Positions 1 to 10,439 of a DNA stretch of 64,000 bases are shown one piece after another (position 1 is the first letter of the stretch; the number at the start of each line of letters is the position of its first letter). Below the pieces are notes generated by a model. It saw nothing but the letters and a program-made list of their open reading frames with translations, made no database searches and was not told the origin of the DNA. The stretch spans positions 38,824 through 102,823 of the forward strand of contig CAWJDY010000005.1 of NCBI GenBank assembly GCA_963841705.1, read 5' to 3'. The DNA comes from VAZQ01 sp963841705. Lineage in GTDB: Bacteria; Pseudomonadota; Alphaproteobacteria; Rhizobiales; Xanthobacteraceae. A program made the position numbers and the translations under genes.

Positions 1-1224
1 GCCGGAGCCGGAGGGCCCAGTGACCAGCACGCTTTCGCCTTTTGCGACGGTGATATTGTGCGTGGTCACCACGGGCTTGCCCTGCGGCAGACGTACCAGG
101 AGATCATCGATCGCCAGCGGTGCCCGCTCCGCCTGCGGCACAAGCTCGATCACCGGCTGCGCCTTTGCAACGGCTTGCGCCTTTTCGACAGCGACGTTGA
201 AGCCCTCGAGGCGCGCAATCACCGCCCGCCATTCCGCAAGTTGCCGATAGGCAGTGATGAAGAACGACAATGCCGTCTGCACGCTGTTGAATGCAGATGC
301 CGTCTGCATCAGTCCGCCCAGCTGGACCGCGCCGGCGAAATAGGCGGGACTGATCACCACGAACGGGAAGACGACCGAGACCTGCGAGTAACCCGCGGTC
401 AGGAACGTGAGGCGCTTGGTGCGCGTCATGATCAGCATCCAGTTCCCGACAATCCGGCTGAAGCGATCGAGCAGCCGATCGCGCTCCGCCGATTCCCCTG
501 CGAGCAGGGCAATCTGCTCGGAATTCTCCCGCACCCGCACAAGGTTGAAGCGGAAATCCGCTTCGAAGCGCTGCTGGCGGAAATTGAGCGAGACCAGCGG
601 CCATCCGACGAGATGCGTCAGCAGAGTTCCGACGATCGCGTAAAGGAGCGCCGCCCAGACCAGATAGCCGGGGATGACGAAGCTGTGGCCAAACATCGTA
701 AGCGGCGCGATCGTTGATAGCGTCCACAGGATCGCGACGAAGGAGCAGAGCGTTACGACTGCGCTCAGGAGGCCGACGGTGATCGAGAGGGTACGATCAA
801 TAAAGAGGTTGATGTCCTCTGAGATGCGCTGATCCGGGTTATCAGCTGCGTCGCCGAGGAGCTGCATGCGGTAGTGATTGGCGCCCGCGAGCCAATGATC
901 GAGATATTGCCGGGTCATCCAGCGGCGCCAGCAAATCTGCAGCCATTGATTGAGGTAAAGCTGGTAGACCGCAAGCACGATATACGCCGCTGCCAGTGCG
1001 CAGAAGAACAAGAGCTCGCTCACGAACGCGTTCCAGTTGCGCTCCTGCAGCGCATTGTAGAAGCGATTGTTCCATTGGTTGAGCATGACGTTAATGGCCA
1101 CGATCGAAAGCTCGATCGCGATCACGGACCCGAGCAGAATACGGCCGGGCCAGCGGTCGTTGGAGTAAAAGTACGGCCATGCAAGCCGCCAAATGGTCGC
1201 AAGCGCGGAGAAGAGGCGTGACAC
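1..1224 (-). CDS. SbmA/BacA-like ABC transporter with fused ATPase (3' part off the left edge)
   Basis: The 408 codons visible read from a GTG at 1224, which follows a GGAGAG ribosome site. They encode a membrane domain with several hydrophobic helices (about residues 28-48, 72-95, 150-172, 185-210) and SbmA/BacA-type features such as NQWNNRFYNALQ near residue 55. The last residues in the window read VTGPSGSG, the Walker A of an ABC ATPase, so the nucleotide-binding domain continues beyond base 1. This is the YddA/BclA/Rv1819c type (permease plus ATPase), unlike E. coli SbmA, which has no ATPase. Relatives import peptides, bleomycin or cobalamin; BclA of Bradyrhizobium protects against host NCR peptides. 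The substrate here cannot be told from sequence. Confidence 0.85.
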   Translation of the reverse strand, partial: MSRLFSALATIWRLAWPYFYSNDRWPGRILLGSVIAIELSIVAINVMLNQWNNRFYNALQERNWNAFVSELLFFCALAAAYIVLAVYQLYLNQWLQICWRRWMTRQYLDHWLAGANHYRMQLLGDAADNPDQRISEDINLFIDRTLSITVGLLSAVVTLCSFVAILWTLSTIAPLTMFGHSFVIPGYLVWAALLYAIVGTLLTHLVGWPLVSLNFRQQRFEADFRFNLVRVRENSEQIALLAGESAERDRLLDRFSRIVGNWMLIMTRTKRLTFLTAGYSQVSVVFPFVVISPAYFAGAVQLGGLMQTASAFNSVQTALSFFITAYRQLAEWRAVIARLEGFNVAVEKAQAVAKAQPVIELVPQAERAPLAIDDLLVRLPQGKPVVTTHNITVAKGESVLVTGPSGSG

Positions 1225-1422
1225 GGGATCTCTCCTGCGGAAAGGTGTGCCGGGAATTAGGATGGGGGTGGATTACAATCCAAGCGCGGAGATGTCGAAT
1301 TTGCGGCCGCTCGGCAGCCCGGGCCCGTTTCCTCGTCAGTTCACTGGCGACGAGGATCGGTACTTCATGCTAATCGGTCGCGTCTTGCACCCCCAATGCC
1401 GGGAATAAGGGCCGAGAACGCC

Positions 1423-2784
1423 ATGGCCGACGAGGGACTCGCGAGCCTTACCGCAACCGCGGCCAGCGCCAAGATCGCAAGCGGCGCCATCTCCATTGAG
1501 CACTATGCACGCGCTTGTCTCGATCGAATCGCGGCGCAGGACGGGGAGCTCAAAGCCTTCGTCCATGTCGATCGCGATCATGTGCTTGCTCAGGCGCGCG
1601 CCCTCGAGGAGCAGTGCTCGCAGGGCCGGTTGCTTGGACCGCTGCACGGCGTTCCGGTTGCCATCAAGGACATCATCGACACCGCGGATTATCCCACCGA
1701 GCTGGGTTCCCCGCTCGCCTCCGGGCGGCGGCCGCGACATGATGCCACCGTGGTTGCAAAGCTGCGCGCCGCCGGCGCCATCATCATCGGAAAGGCGGCA
1801 ACGACGGAGTTTGCGTATTACCATCCGGGCCCGACTCGCAATCCGCGCGACCCAAGCCGCACGCCCGGTGGATCCTCGTCCGGCTCGGCTGCGGCGGTTG
1901 CGGCGGATATGGTGCCGCTTGCGCTCGGGTCGCAGACGAATGGATCGACGATCCGCCCTGGCGCTTTCTGCGGCGTCTTCGCCATAAAGCCCAGTCACGG
2001 CCTGATCTCGCGTGCGGGCGTGCTGACACTGTCGCCCAAGCTCGACCATATGGGCGCATTCGCCCGCTCGCTCGATGACCTGGCGCTCATCCTGGACGTG
2101 ATTGCCGGTCCGGATGCTGCCGACCCGGATACTCGCCCGTTCGCGGCTGCGGGCTTCCGGCATGTGGAAAAGGAGCGTCCATCGGCCGCGCCGCGCTTTG
2201 CCTTCGTGCGCAGCCCGATCTGGAACAAGGCCGATGCCGAGACCCGGGCGGCTTTCGATCAGCTTGTGAAAGCGCTCGGTCCGGCCGCGGCGGAAGTCGA
2301 TCTCGGCGAAAGCTTCGCCGAGGCCTGGGACGTGCATCGCACCATCATGGCAACCGACATGGCGCATCATCTCGCGCCGTTTGTGGCTCGCGGTGAGCCG
2401 AGCGCCGCGATGCGCGAGCTTCTCAGTCATGCCCGCAGCATCAAGGCGCTCGATTATCTTGCCGCGCTCGCCAAAGCCAACCGGTACGCGGCGAGGCTCG
2501 CCGAAATCCTGGCCGAGCATGACGCGATCCTCACCCCTGCAACGGCGGGGGTGGCGCCCAAAGGGCTGAGCGCGACCGGAGACCCCTCGTTCTGCACCCT
2601 CTGGACACTGACAGGGCTTCCTTCCGTGTCGCTGCCGCTGTTGCGGGGACAACACGGGCTTCCGCTCGGAGTGCAGCTGGTCGGTGCGGCGGGGCAGGAT
2701 GGACCTCTGCTGCGTACGGCCGCGGCGCTCATGCGCACGGTGGGAGAAATAAATGCCAGAGGCGCAACGCATCCAGCTGGTTGA
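1423..2784 (+). CDS. Amidase signature family amidohydrolase
   Basis: A 453-residue protein of the amidase signature family, which hydrolyses amide bonds with a Ser-cisSer-Lys triad. The lysine is at about residue 82 in GVPVAIKDIIDT, the glycine/serine-rich signature TPGGSSSGSAAAVA lies at about 148-161, and the nucleophile is probably Ser175 in QTNGSTIRPG. Length fits stand-alone amidases. An in-frame ATG lies 27 bases upstream (1396), but the ATG at 1423 has a purine-rich stretch before it and starts the conserved region. The 3' end overlaps the next gene by 32 bases, suggesting coupled translation. The substrate is not predictable. Confidence 0.85.
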   Translation: MADEGLASLTATAASAKIASGAISIEHYARACLDRIAAQDGELKAFVHVDRDHVLAQARALEEQCSQGRLLGPLHGVPVAIKDIIDTADYPTELGSPLASGRRPRHDATVVAKLRAAGAIIIGKAATTEFAYYHPGPTRNPRDPSRTPGGSSSGSAAAVAADMVPLALGSQTNGSTIRPGAFCGVFAIKPSHGLISRAGVLTLSPKLDHMGAFARSLDDLALILDVIAGPDAADPDTRPFAAAGFRHVEKERPSAAPRFAFVRSPIWNKADAETRAAFDQLVKALGPAAAEVDLGESFAEAWDVHRTIMATDMAHHLAPFVARGEPSAAMRELLSHARSIKALDYLAALAKANRYAARLAEILAEHDAILTPATAGVAPKGLSATGDPSFCTLWTLTGLPSVSLPLLRGQHGLPLGVQLVGAAGQDGPLLRTAAALMRTVGEINARGATHPAG

Positions 2785-3244
2785 CGAGTCCCGGATTGCC
2801 GCGTTGGCCAGCGAGGCCGAAAAGGCGCCGCGCCGGCGGACGCATCTGCTGCTGCACAGCGGCCACGAGGACCAGGTCCAGCGGCTCATGATCGTGCTGC
2901 AACCCGGCTCTTATGTTCGTCCGCATCATCACTCCCAGCAATGGGAGCTCCTCATTCTGCTGCAAGGTCGCGGCGATCTGTTGAGGTTCGATGGGAGCGG
3001 ATGCCTGTCGGATCGCATCGCGCTGAGTGGCGGCGCACGCATCGCGCAAATCCCTGCCGGCGTGTGGCACGGCTTCGTCGTTCTGGAACAGGAAACCGCA
3101 GTAATGGAGATCAAGCCCGGACCTTACCGGCCGAATGAGTTCGCCGACTGGGCGCCGGAAGAGGGCACGCCGGACGCAAGCCGGATGGTCGAATGGTTAT
3201 CAGCAGCAAAGATTGGAACCGGCTGGTCGGCCATTCACGATTGA
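2753..3244 (+). CDS. WbuC-like cupin-fold metalloprotein
   Basis: A 163-residue protein with a single cupin fold. The metal-binding first motif is visible as VRPHHHSQQWELLILLQG (about residues 55-72) and the second as IPAGVWHGF (about 100-108). The context AALASEAEKAPRRRTHLLLH near the N-terminus is typical of WbuC-family proteins, often found near polysaccharide genes; their activity is not established. The gene begins inside the end of the amidase gene, so the two form an operon. It ends just before the groEL terminator, which faces the other way. Confidence 0.75.
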   Translation: MPEAQRIQLVDESRIAALASEAEKAPRRRTHLLLHSGHEDQVQRLMIVLQPGSYVRPHHHSQQWELLILLQGRGDLLRFDGSGCLSDRIALSGGARIAQIPAGVWHGFVVLEQETAVMEIKPGPYRPNEFADWAPEEGTPDASRMVEWLSAAKIGTGWSAIHD

Positions 3245-3262
3245 GCAGCCCCGCCTACTTGC

Positions 3263-3301
3263 TTTTAAAAAAGAAAGGAGCGCGGCCGCGCCGCGCTCCT
3301 T
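3263..3301 (-). terminator. Rho-independent terminator of groESL
   Basis: A perfect 10 bp GC-rich stem (3277-3286 with 3290-3299, loop CGC, extended by two A:T pairs) lies 29 bases after the groEL stop. On the minus strand it is followed by a T-rich run (3267-3274), the classical intrinsic terminator layout. Confidence 0.85.
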
Positions 3302-3329
3302 CGTTGTTGGCAGAAAGATTGAGGCTGGA

Positions 3330-4967
<1,638 letters not shown>

Positions 4968-5068
4968 TTCAGTTCACTCCGTTGGGTTATCGCATTCAAG
5001 CTGATGAGCCCGACATTGCTTGTGCACGCGGCACGGGAAAAGCGGGCCTGCAAATAAGGGCTCTCGCC

Positions 5069-5365
5069 TCAGGCCAGCACGCCCATGATGTCGGACTCCT
5101 TCATGATCAGGAGCTCTTCCCCGTCAAGCTTCACCTCGGTGCCGGACCACTTGCCGAACAGAACCACGTCGCCAGCCTTGACGTCGGGCTTGATCACCTT
5201 GCCGCTCTCGTCCCGGCCTCCTGGACCGACGGCGACGACCTCGCCCTGGGACGGCTTTTCCTTGGCAGTATCGGGAATGATGATTCCCCCCTTGGACTTC
5301 TCCTCGGCATCGATACGCTTGACCACCACGCGGTCATGCAGCGGACGAAACTTGGTCTTGGCCAT
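5069..5365 (-). CDS. groES: Co-chaperonin GroES (10 kDa)
   Basis: 98 residues, the usual length. It caps the GroEL ring. The N-terminal KFRPLHDRVVVKRI, the mobile-loop region EEKSKGGIIIPDTAKEKPSQ and the C-terminal EELLIMKESDIMGVL are diagnostic. An AGGAGAA ribosome site sits just before the ATG at 5365. It is the first gene of the groESL operon, with CIRCE 54 bases upstream of the start codon. Confidence 0.98.
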   Translation of the reverse strand: MAKTKFRPLHDRVVVKRIDAEEKSKGGIIIPDTAKEKPSQGEVVAVGPGGRDESGKVIKPDVKAGDVVLFGKWSGTEVKLDGEELLIMKESDIMGVLA

Positions 5366-5418
5366 ATTCTCCTCGCAGGCGCCTGGCGCACTTCAGTAGT
5401 GAGCGGAACTTGAGGGTG

Positions 5419-5445
5419 TTGGCACTCAAGATGGCTGAGTGCCAA
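5419..5445. promoter_or_regulatory. CIRCE element (HrcA operator) of groESL
   Basis: TTGGCACTC, nine bases, GAGTGCCAA: a perfect 9-9-9 inverted repeat matching the CIRCE consensus (TTAGCACTC-N9-GAGTGCTAA) with G for A and C for T. It lies between the putative promoter and groES and is the expected binding site of the heat-shock repressor HrcA. Confidence 0.93.
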
Positions 5446-5448
5446 GCG

Positions 5449-5476
5449 CAAATAGGGTGCGGCGCCGCAACTGTCA
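5449..5476 (-). promoter_or_regulatory. Probable sigma-70 promoter of groESL
   Basis: On the minus strand TTGACA (5471-5476) is followed after 16 bases by TATTTG (5449-5454), directly upstream of CIRCE. The -35 box is perfect and the -10 box partial. The start site would fall within or next to CIRCE, as in other HrcA-controlled operons. Confidence 0.6.
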
Positions 5477-5530
5477 AGGCGCTTACCCCAGACGGCGGTG
5501 CAGGCAAATGTCCGTTCGTAGGGGCGAGTC

Positions 5531-5570
5531 GGGGTCCCCAAAAAATGCAAGGCATTTTTTGGGGTGCCCC
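5531..5570. repeat. Intergenic perfect stem-loop
   Basis: CCCCAAAAAATGC (5536-5548) pairs perfectly with GCATTTTTTGGGG (5552-5564) around a 3-base loop, and the flanking GGGG/CCCC extends it. It lies upstream of groES in a repeat-rich spacer and looks like an interspersed palindromic element rather than a terminator for a known gene. Confidence 0.7.
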
Positions 5571-5605
5571 TCATGCCTCGCCCAGTTTTGTGCCGCCTCG
5601 GAAGA

Positions 5606-5625
5606 GGGCGACGCATGCGTCGCCC
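5606..5625. repeat. 20 bp perfect palindrome, copy 1
   Basis: A perfectly self-complementary 20-mer (GGGCGACGCA plus its complement) followed by CCTACG. An identical copy lies at 14877-14896, so it is an interspersed palindromic repeat. Confidence 0.8.
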
Positions 5626-5822
5626 CTACGCAATCGTTGCCTCATATCCGCCTCTCCTTGGCCCTAATCCATTGCCGAGGCGGGATCGTACGGCCGATGC
5701 TCACTGGCGGGATGCGAAAGCTACTGTCTCGTTAACCTTACGTCTGTTACAACGGTTAGGGTTGTCCGCAAGCTTGTCATTCGCTCCCGACGTCGCGGGC
5801 AGGAGTCAGGGAAGAGTTCGCG

Positions 5823-6302
5823 ATGGGACTTCGGAGATTTTGTGCCCTCGCACTTGCGTGTTTGGCAATGACGGTTGGTGCCTGCACCACCACCCCTCAA
5901 CAACAAACAACGCCCGTCGCGCTGCCGCCGGAAATCCCCGCGCGCGTACGCCCCTCCGAGATTATCGGGCGTTGGGGTTATGCGGCCTATCACAAGCCGG
6001 AGGACCGAACGCGTACCGAGGCCAACGCGCGTGGGCAGTGCAAGCAGCCGTTCGTGATCGGCCAGGGCCCGACCGGCGGCGTGATGATGTACCTTGCCGA
6101 TTCCGCGCAATTGCAGGAGCTCCGCCTGAAGGGGAGCCAGAACGGGCATGACTACATTGGCCCGGCGGGACAAACCCCCGGACCGCAGGACCGTGAGATC
6201 GTCTCCTTGGACGGCCGCGTGATGATTCTCAAGTTCGTCGATCCCGAGATCAATTCGCGGTATGGAACCGGCGTCTTTGTGCGTTGCGGCCCGCATGCAT
6301 GA
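5823..6302 (+). CDS. Putative lipoprotein, unknown function
   Basis: A 159-residue protein with a hydrophobic signal peptide ending in the lipobox VGAC (Cys21), followed by Thr/Pro/Gln-rich sequence, so it is probably a lipid-anchored envelope protein. The body has a segment IIGRWGYAAYHKPEDRTRTE and a C-terminal FVRCGPHA. I do not recognise a named family. It stands alone between the groESL promoter region and the acetyltransferase gene. Confidence 0.7.
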   Translation: MGLRRFCALALACLAMTVGACTTTPQQQTTPVALPPEIPARVRPSEIIGRWGYAAYHKPEDRTRTEANARGQCKQPFVIGQGPTGGVMMYLADSAQLQELRLKGSQNGHDYIGPAGQTPGPQDREIVSLDGRVMILKFVDPEINSRYGTGVFVRCGPHA

Positions 6303-6367
6303 GGGGCCGCAGCCGCGAGAAGCAACACAAATTATCAGTTTGCTGGACAGATCGCCGAGGTGACGGC

Positions 6368-6808
6368 ATGCGCGGGCTGCTTGCGACGCCGCTTGCGCCC
6401 TGGGAGCGCGACGGGCTTAGGACCGCGCTCACCAAGGCAGGCTTGCCCGCTGACGACGTGGCCGGTCCCCGTCACATGTTTTGGCGATTTGAGACCGCGA
6501 CCGACGTGCCGGTCGGTTTCGGCGGCCTCGAGCTTCACCCCCCGGACGGGCTTCTGCATTCGGTCATCACACTGCCGCCGCTGCGGATGGCTGGGATGGG
6601 CAGCAGCATCGTCGAGATGATCGAGGCGGAAGCACGCGCATACAAATGCCGCGCGATGTATCTGGTCACGCGGTCGGAGGCGGAGTTTTTCGGCCGCTTG
6701 GGTTATGTCCGCTGCATGCCCAAGGACGTGCCGGACGCCATCCGCGGCAGCCGGCAATTCGACCTCCTCGAGTCTTCGACCGCAACCGCGATGGTCAAGC
6801 CGATATAG
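6368..6808 (+). CDS. GNAT-family N-acetyltransferase, ArsN2-like
   Basis: A 146-residue GNAT-type protein. Features are the acceptor-side PVGFGGLELHP, the acetyl-CoA loop region MAGMGSSIVEMIEAEA and the terminal strand YLVTRSEAEFFGRLGYVRC. The length and the motif T-x-x-A-E-x-F-F-x-x-x-G-Y-x-x fit the ArsN2 group of arsenic-resistance acetyltransferases. The ATG at 6368 is preceded by GAGGTG; a longer in-frame reading from 6284 would overlap the previous gene. An MFS carrier gene follows 60 bases later, a common layout near ars genes, but no arsR or arsC is seen here, so the arsenic role is an inference. Confidence 0.7.
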   Translation: MRGLLATPLAPWERDGLRTALTKAGLPADDVAGPRHMFWRFETATDVPVGFGGLELHPPDGLLHSVITLPPLRMAGMGSSIVEMIEAEARAYKCRAMYLVTRSEAEFFGRLGYVRCMPKDVPDAIRGSRQFDLLESSTATAMVKPI

Positions 6809-6868
6809 AGGATCGTCCTCTTGAAGAGCGGCGTCCTGCGTCGCGGCCTCTCTCAGCTGCCGGTCCCC

Positions 6869-8071
6869 ATGGGCTCGTTTCGCGCAATCATCTTCGGGCC
6901 ATGGCGCGCCGTTCCGGTGTTGGGCGTGACGCAAATCCTCGCTTGGGGGGCGTTGTTCTACCCGCCGGTATTGACCGTGCCCCTGATCGCTGCCGACCGC
7001 GGCTGGTCGATGACATTCGCGATGAGCGGTTTCTCCCTCGCGCTGTTCACAGCGGGGCTCGTCTCGCCGCGCGTAGGAGCGCTCATCGATCGGCATGGCG
7101 GTCATCGTGTCATGCCCGCCGGCTCGGTTGTCGCGGCGCTGGGCCTTGTTGCGCTCCCTTACGCGCAGCACCCGGCCGCCTACATCGCGGTGTGGATTCT
7201 GCTCGGCGCGGCGATTGCCATGTCGCTCTATGATCCTGCGTTCTCCACCCTCGGACGCATCTTCGGGGCTGATGCAAGGCAGCCCATCACTGCGCTGACG
7301 CTTGTCGGCGGATTTGCTTCGACGGTCAGCTGGCCTGCCACCCAGTTCCTCATCGCGAGCGTGGGATGGCGCGGCGCTTACCTGGTCTATGCCGCGCTGC
7401 TTGCGTGCGTGGCTGCGCCGTTGCTCGCGGTTGCATTGCCGCGCTCGCGGGCGGGAGCTTCGCTCGACCGGGAAGCTCGTCCACCGGCGCCCGCTGCGGT
7501 GCTCCCGGCAAAAGGCTTGCCGTTTCTGTTGTTGGCCGGAGCCTTTGCGACTTATGCCTTTGTGCCCTCCGGATTGTCCGCTCATCTCCTGGCGATCTTC
7601 CGTCGCGCCGGCATGGATGCAGCGACCGTGGTTGCCATCGGGGCGCTGTTTGGACCCTCGCAGGTCATGGCGCGGATCGGCGAGCTCGCATTCGCGCGGC
7701 GCGTTCACCCCCTCAATGTGGCACGGTTTGCGGTAGGGATGCTGGTCCTCGCCTGCGCTCTGTTCGCGCTGTTCGGCATATCTGCCATCGTGGCCACCGT
7801 TTTCATGGTCATGTTCGGGATGGCGAACGGCCTTCTCACCATCGCGCGCGGAGCAGTGCCTCTCGCGCTGTTCGGACCGGCGGGCTACGGCCATACCATG
7901 GGACGCCTCGGCAGAGCCTTCCTGGCGATGCAGGCGATCGCTCCCTTCGCGCTCGCTTTCGCGGCGGAGCGCGGCTCGGATGCAAGCGTGCTTGCCATCG
8001 TCGCTGCCTTTGCGCTGCTCTCGTTGTTCGCATTGCTCGCCATTCATCGTCCTGCGGGCAAGCAAGCGTGA
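6869..8071 (+). CDS. MFS transporter
   Basis: About 400 residues with 12 predicted hydrophobic segments of the major facilitator superfamily. The loop 2-3 motif appears as PRVGALIDRHGGHRVM. ATG 6869 starts shortly before the first membrane helix; a TTG at 6821 would add 16 residues. It follows the ArsN2-like gene and its stop overlaps the start of the next gene by four bases, so the three genes may be one transcript. The substrate is unknown; organo-arsenical export is possible given the neighbour. Confidence 0.8.
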   Translation: MGSFRAIIFGPWRAVPVLGVTQILAWGALFYPPVLTVPLIAADRGWSMTFAMSGFSLALFTAGLVSPRVGALIDRHGGHRVMPAGSVVAALGLVALPYAQHPAAYIAVWILLGAAIAMSLYDPAFSTLGRIFGADARQPITALTLVGGFASTVSWPATQFLIASVGWRGAYLVYAALLACVAAPLLAVALPRSRAGASLDREARPPAPAAVLPAKGLPFLLLAGAFATYAFVPSGLSAHLLAIFRRAGMDAATVVAIGALFGPSQVMARIGELAFARRVHPLNVARFAVGMLVLACALFALFGISAIVATVFMVMFGMANGLLTIARGAVPLALFGPAGYGHTMGRLGRAFLAMQAIAPFALAFAAERGSDASVLAIVAAFALLSLFALLAIHRPAGKQA

Positions 8072-8616
8072 TTTTTACCATTACACGCCATCGTGCTGCT
8101 TCGCCGGCGCAGTCCGTTGATCTCAAAGTGACGGCTGCCGGGGCTCGTTCAGTCGAGCAGGGTAACAGCGTAGGGTACAGCGTACATGAACCAGCGTGCG
8201 TCCTTCGTATCCGTGAAGCGCCCGGCATAATCATCATCAACACCCAGGAGCGCCTGCTTTATCTGGTGGAACGGCCGGGCCGAGCGCTGCGCTACGGCAT
8301 CGGCGTGGGCCGTCCGGGGTTCACCTGGGCCGGGGCGCATAACATTTCCGACAAACGGGAATGGCCGGATTGGGCTCCCCCCGAGGAGATGCTCAAGCGC
8401 CGGCCCGACCTGCCGCGTCACATTGCCGGCGGCCCTGACAACCCTCTCGGCGCTCGCGCCATGTATCTCGGCTCTACGCTCTATCGCATCCACGGCTCGA
8501 ACGAGCCATGGACCATCGGCAACCAGGTCTCATCGGGGTGCATACGCATGCGCAACGAGGACGTCATCGACCTTTATCAGAGGGTGAAGATCGGCACCAA
8601 GGTCATCGTGCTCTAG
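8068..8616 (+). CDS. L,D-transpeptidase (YkuD family)
   Basis: A YkuD catalytic domain that would form 3-3 cross-links in peptidoglycan or attach proteins to it. The catalytic block is clear: His142 and Cys158 in IHGSNEPWTIGNQVSSGCIRM. The first 50 residues from the GTG at 8068 show no signal peptide, which is odd for a periplasmic enzyme. The conserved domain begins at about EAPGIIIINTQERLLYLV, so the true start is uncertain and the N-terminus may be damaged. It overlaps the MFS stop codon by four bases. Confidence 0.8.
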   Translation: MIFTITRHRAASPAQSVDLKVTAAGARSVEQGNSVGYSVHEPACVLRIREAPGIIIINTQERLLYLVERPGRALRYGIGVGRPGFTWAGAHNISDKREWPDWAPPEEMLKRRPDLPRHIAGGPDNPLGARAMYLGSTLYRIHGSNEPWTIGNQVSSGCIRMRNEDVIDLYQRVKIGTKVIVL

Positions 8617-8712
8617 CGTCACACGTCTTGCGTGCCGCCGCCGTCGTCCATGTCGACCCCGCCATCGTCGGAATCGTCGAAGTCGCCGGCATTCTGATAG
8701 TCGCCGCCGCTG

Positions 8713-9438
8713 TCATCGAGGAAGCGAACTCGATGACGAATCCGTCGCCCCCGATGACGGCCCGCCGATGTCGTCGAGGCCGGCCTCATGCGAGAGTTGA
8801 CCGCCGCCAGGATCGCCGCTCCACGGGCTGGCGCTGGGCGCATCGAGGGCCGACTGGGCGCTCGGGCCGGAGGCGGCATGCGCGGCGGAATGACCCATCA
8901 TGGAGCGGATCCCGTCAAGCAGTAAGGCTCCACCGATGACACCAGCCGCGGTCGAGGCGGCAGTCCCGAGAAAAGAGCCTCCCATTCCCATGGGGGCGCC
9001 AAAGCCCATGGGGGCGCCATAAGCAGGAGCCGGACCGGCCTGCATGGGTGGTGGAGCGGCCGCCGGCGATTGCACGCCGGTGCGCCACGCCGGCGACATG
9101 GCGGACGCGGCTCCCGCGGAAGGGGTGCCAGGCTTCACCGATGGAACCGAGCCGCGGGCCTCGCGCGAGCCCAACAGCGTGTCCCGCATGCTGCCGAGAA
9201 AGCTGCTGTCGCGCGGCGGTGTTTCTGCTCCGCCTTCCAGCTCGCGAATGCGCGCGTTGGCGCGCCGCAGCGCCTCGTCCTGCACCAGCACCGTCTGAAC
9301 CAGGGCGTAAGGCGCATTTGGCGCCTGGCGCAGCCCATCCTTGACCAGGCGTTCCGCCTCGGGATCGCGCTGGGCGTCTTCGAGAGTAGCAAGGCGATCG
9401 AACAGCTCGACAACAAGCTTGCGTTCCTCGGGGGTCAT
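8713..9438 (-). CDS. DUF2076 protein, C-terminal tail apparently frameshifted
   Basis: The protein begins MTPEERKLVVELFDRLATLE, the DUF2076 start, after a GGAG ribosome site (ATG at 9438). It continues with a helical N-terminal half (to about residue 75) and a Pro/Gly/Ala-rich region with FLGTAASTAAGVIGGALLLDG. The reading frame stops at 8713, but a +1 shift near 8720 opens an Asp-rich tail (FLDDSGGDYQNAGDFDDSDD, ending at 8619) of the kind normal for this family. Either the gene has a real frameshift or one base is miscalled. The family is periplasmic or membrane-associated and its function is unknown. Confidence 0.8.
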   Translation of the reverse strand: MTPEERKLVVELFDRLATLEDAQRDPEAERLVKDGLRQAPNAPYALVQTVLVQDEALRRANARIRELEGGAETPPRDSSFLGSMRDTLLGSREARGSVPSVKPGTPSAGAASAMSPAWRTGVQSPAAAPPPMQAGPAPAYGAPMGFGAPMGMGGSFLGTAASTAAGVIGGALLLDGIRSMMGHSAAHAASGPSAQSALDAPSASPWSGDPGGGQLSHEAGLDDIGGPSSGATDSSSSSLPR

Positions 9439-9535
9439 GGCTCCGCTCCTTCCGCAAAGGCACGCCTCATTCAAGCAGCTCCCATGTAAGCAGCTCCTGT
9501 GACGGCAGAAGGACCGTCGCGGCAAAATATCCCGC

Positions 9536-9593
9536 CACCATACCTCCTCCTGAAAGGTCCCTTTCAGGGGGAGATATTCCGGAGCTTGCTATT
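9536..9593. repeat. Interspersed palindromic repeat (tacctcc...ggagcttgct), copy 1
   Basis: CCTCCTCCTGAAAGGTCC and TTTCAGGGGGAGATATTC form an imperfect hairpin, followed by GGAGCTTGCT. A close copy lies at 15979-16033. It sits at the 3' end of the ChbG-family gene. Confidence 0.65.
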
Positions 9594-10425
9594 GGGGGCG
9601 CGCCAGCACGACGTCGCGCGCGGCGAGGACCGAGGCAAACATCTCGCCCGCGAGGAACGCATATTCCCGCTCCCGCAAGGTCGTGAGCGGATCGAGCCCG
9701 CGCAATTCATCATCGACGAAGCCGGGATGGCACATCACCACGCCTCCATCCGGGAGCCCGTCGAGGAACCGCGGGAACAGCGCGGCGAAATCCGCATCCT
9801 CTGCGAACGCATAGGCACCGGCGAAACAGAGGTTGGTGCGCAGACCCAACGCCGCGGCGCGCCGGCGGAAGGACCCGCTCAGAGCATCGAGGAAAAACCC
9901 CTTGTAGTCGCCAAGCCGCGCCGCAAGACGCCCCGCCCGGCCGCACTGGCGCAGCCACGCATCGGGCACCTCGGCCTTGGCGACCGCCAGCACGGCGTCG
10001 CGCACTTGCGGCAGCAGATGCACATGGTGATGGCCGTCGATGTAGTCCGGAGCACGCCCGAACGCCTGCTCGAACGCGCGCAGCTGGGCGGCGATCTCGC
10101 CGGCTAGCGCATCGGCGTTGAACCGCCGCAGGAACGCGTGCGCGACCGTGCGCCCCAATGACATGAAGCGGCCGTCCGTGAGCGGTGCGAAGCCCGGGCT
10201 TGCCGGCCGGAAAGGCGCGGTGAGCGCGACGTGAAGCCCAATGGCGACGCGCGGCTCGCCGCGATTGAGCGCATCGAGCGCCATCGCCTCGAGACGATGG
10301 CAGCTTGGCGCCACCACCAGCGCCGAGGTCGCATTGAGCCGTCCGCGCACGACGAGGTCGCGAATGGCAATGTTGACGGCGGGCGAGATGCCGTAATCGT
10401 CGGCGCACAGCCAGATGCTGCGCAT
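9589..10425 (-). CDS. ChbG/HpnK (YdjC) family polysaccharide deacetylase
   Basis: 278 residues with the YdjC fold. Metal and active-site motifs are LCADDYGISPAVN (residues 6-18), IGLHVALT (about 62-69), YIDGHHHVHLLPQV (about 127-140) and VMCHPGFVDDE near 230. Members remove acetyl groups from chito-oligosaccharide-like or glycolipid substrates (ChbG, HpnK). It lies 14 bases downstream of a membrane glycosyltransferase, so it probably deacetylates an N-acetylhexosamine moved by that enzyme; this is an inference. Confidence 0.85.
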   Translation of the reverse strand: MRSIWLCADDYGISPAVNIAIRDLVVRGRLNATSALVVAPSCHRLEAMALDALNRGEPRVAIGLHVALTAPFRPASPGFAPLTDGRFMSLGRTVAHAFLRRFNADALAGEIAAQLRAFEQAFGRAPDYIDGHHHVHLLPQVRDAVLAVAKAEVPDAWLRQCGRAGRLAARLGDYKGFFLDALSGSFRRRAAALGLRTNLCFAGAYAFAEDADFAALFPRFLDGLPDGGVVMCHPGFVDDELRGLDPLTTLREREYAFLAGEMFASVLAARDVVLARPQ

Positions 10426-10439
10426 CTCTTTCTAATCCG

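Noticed and set aside
1336..2889. Long minus-strand ORF (517 aa) across the amidase
   Set aside because: It is antisense to a clear amidase, Arg-rich and without domain signs; a GC-codon shadow.
6335..8065. Minus-strand ORF of 576 aa
   Set aside because: Antisense to the acetyltransferase and MFS genes, composed of Arg/Glu/His-rich low-complexity sequence.
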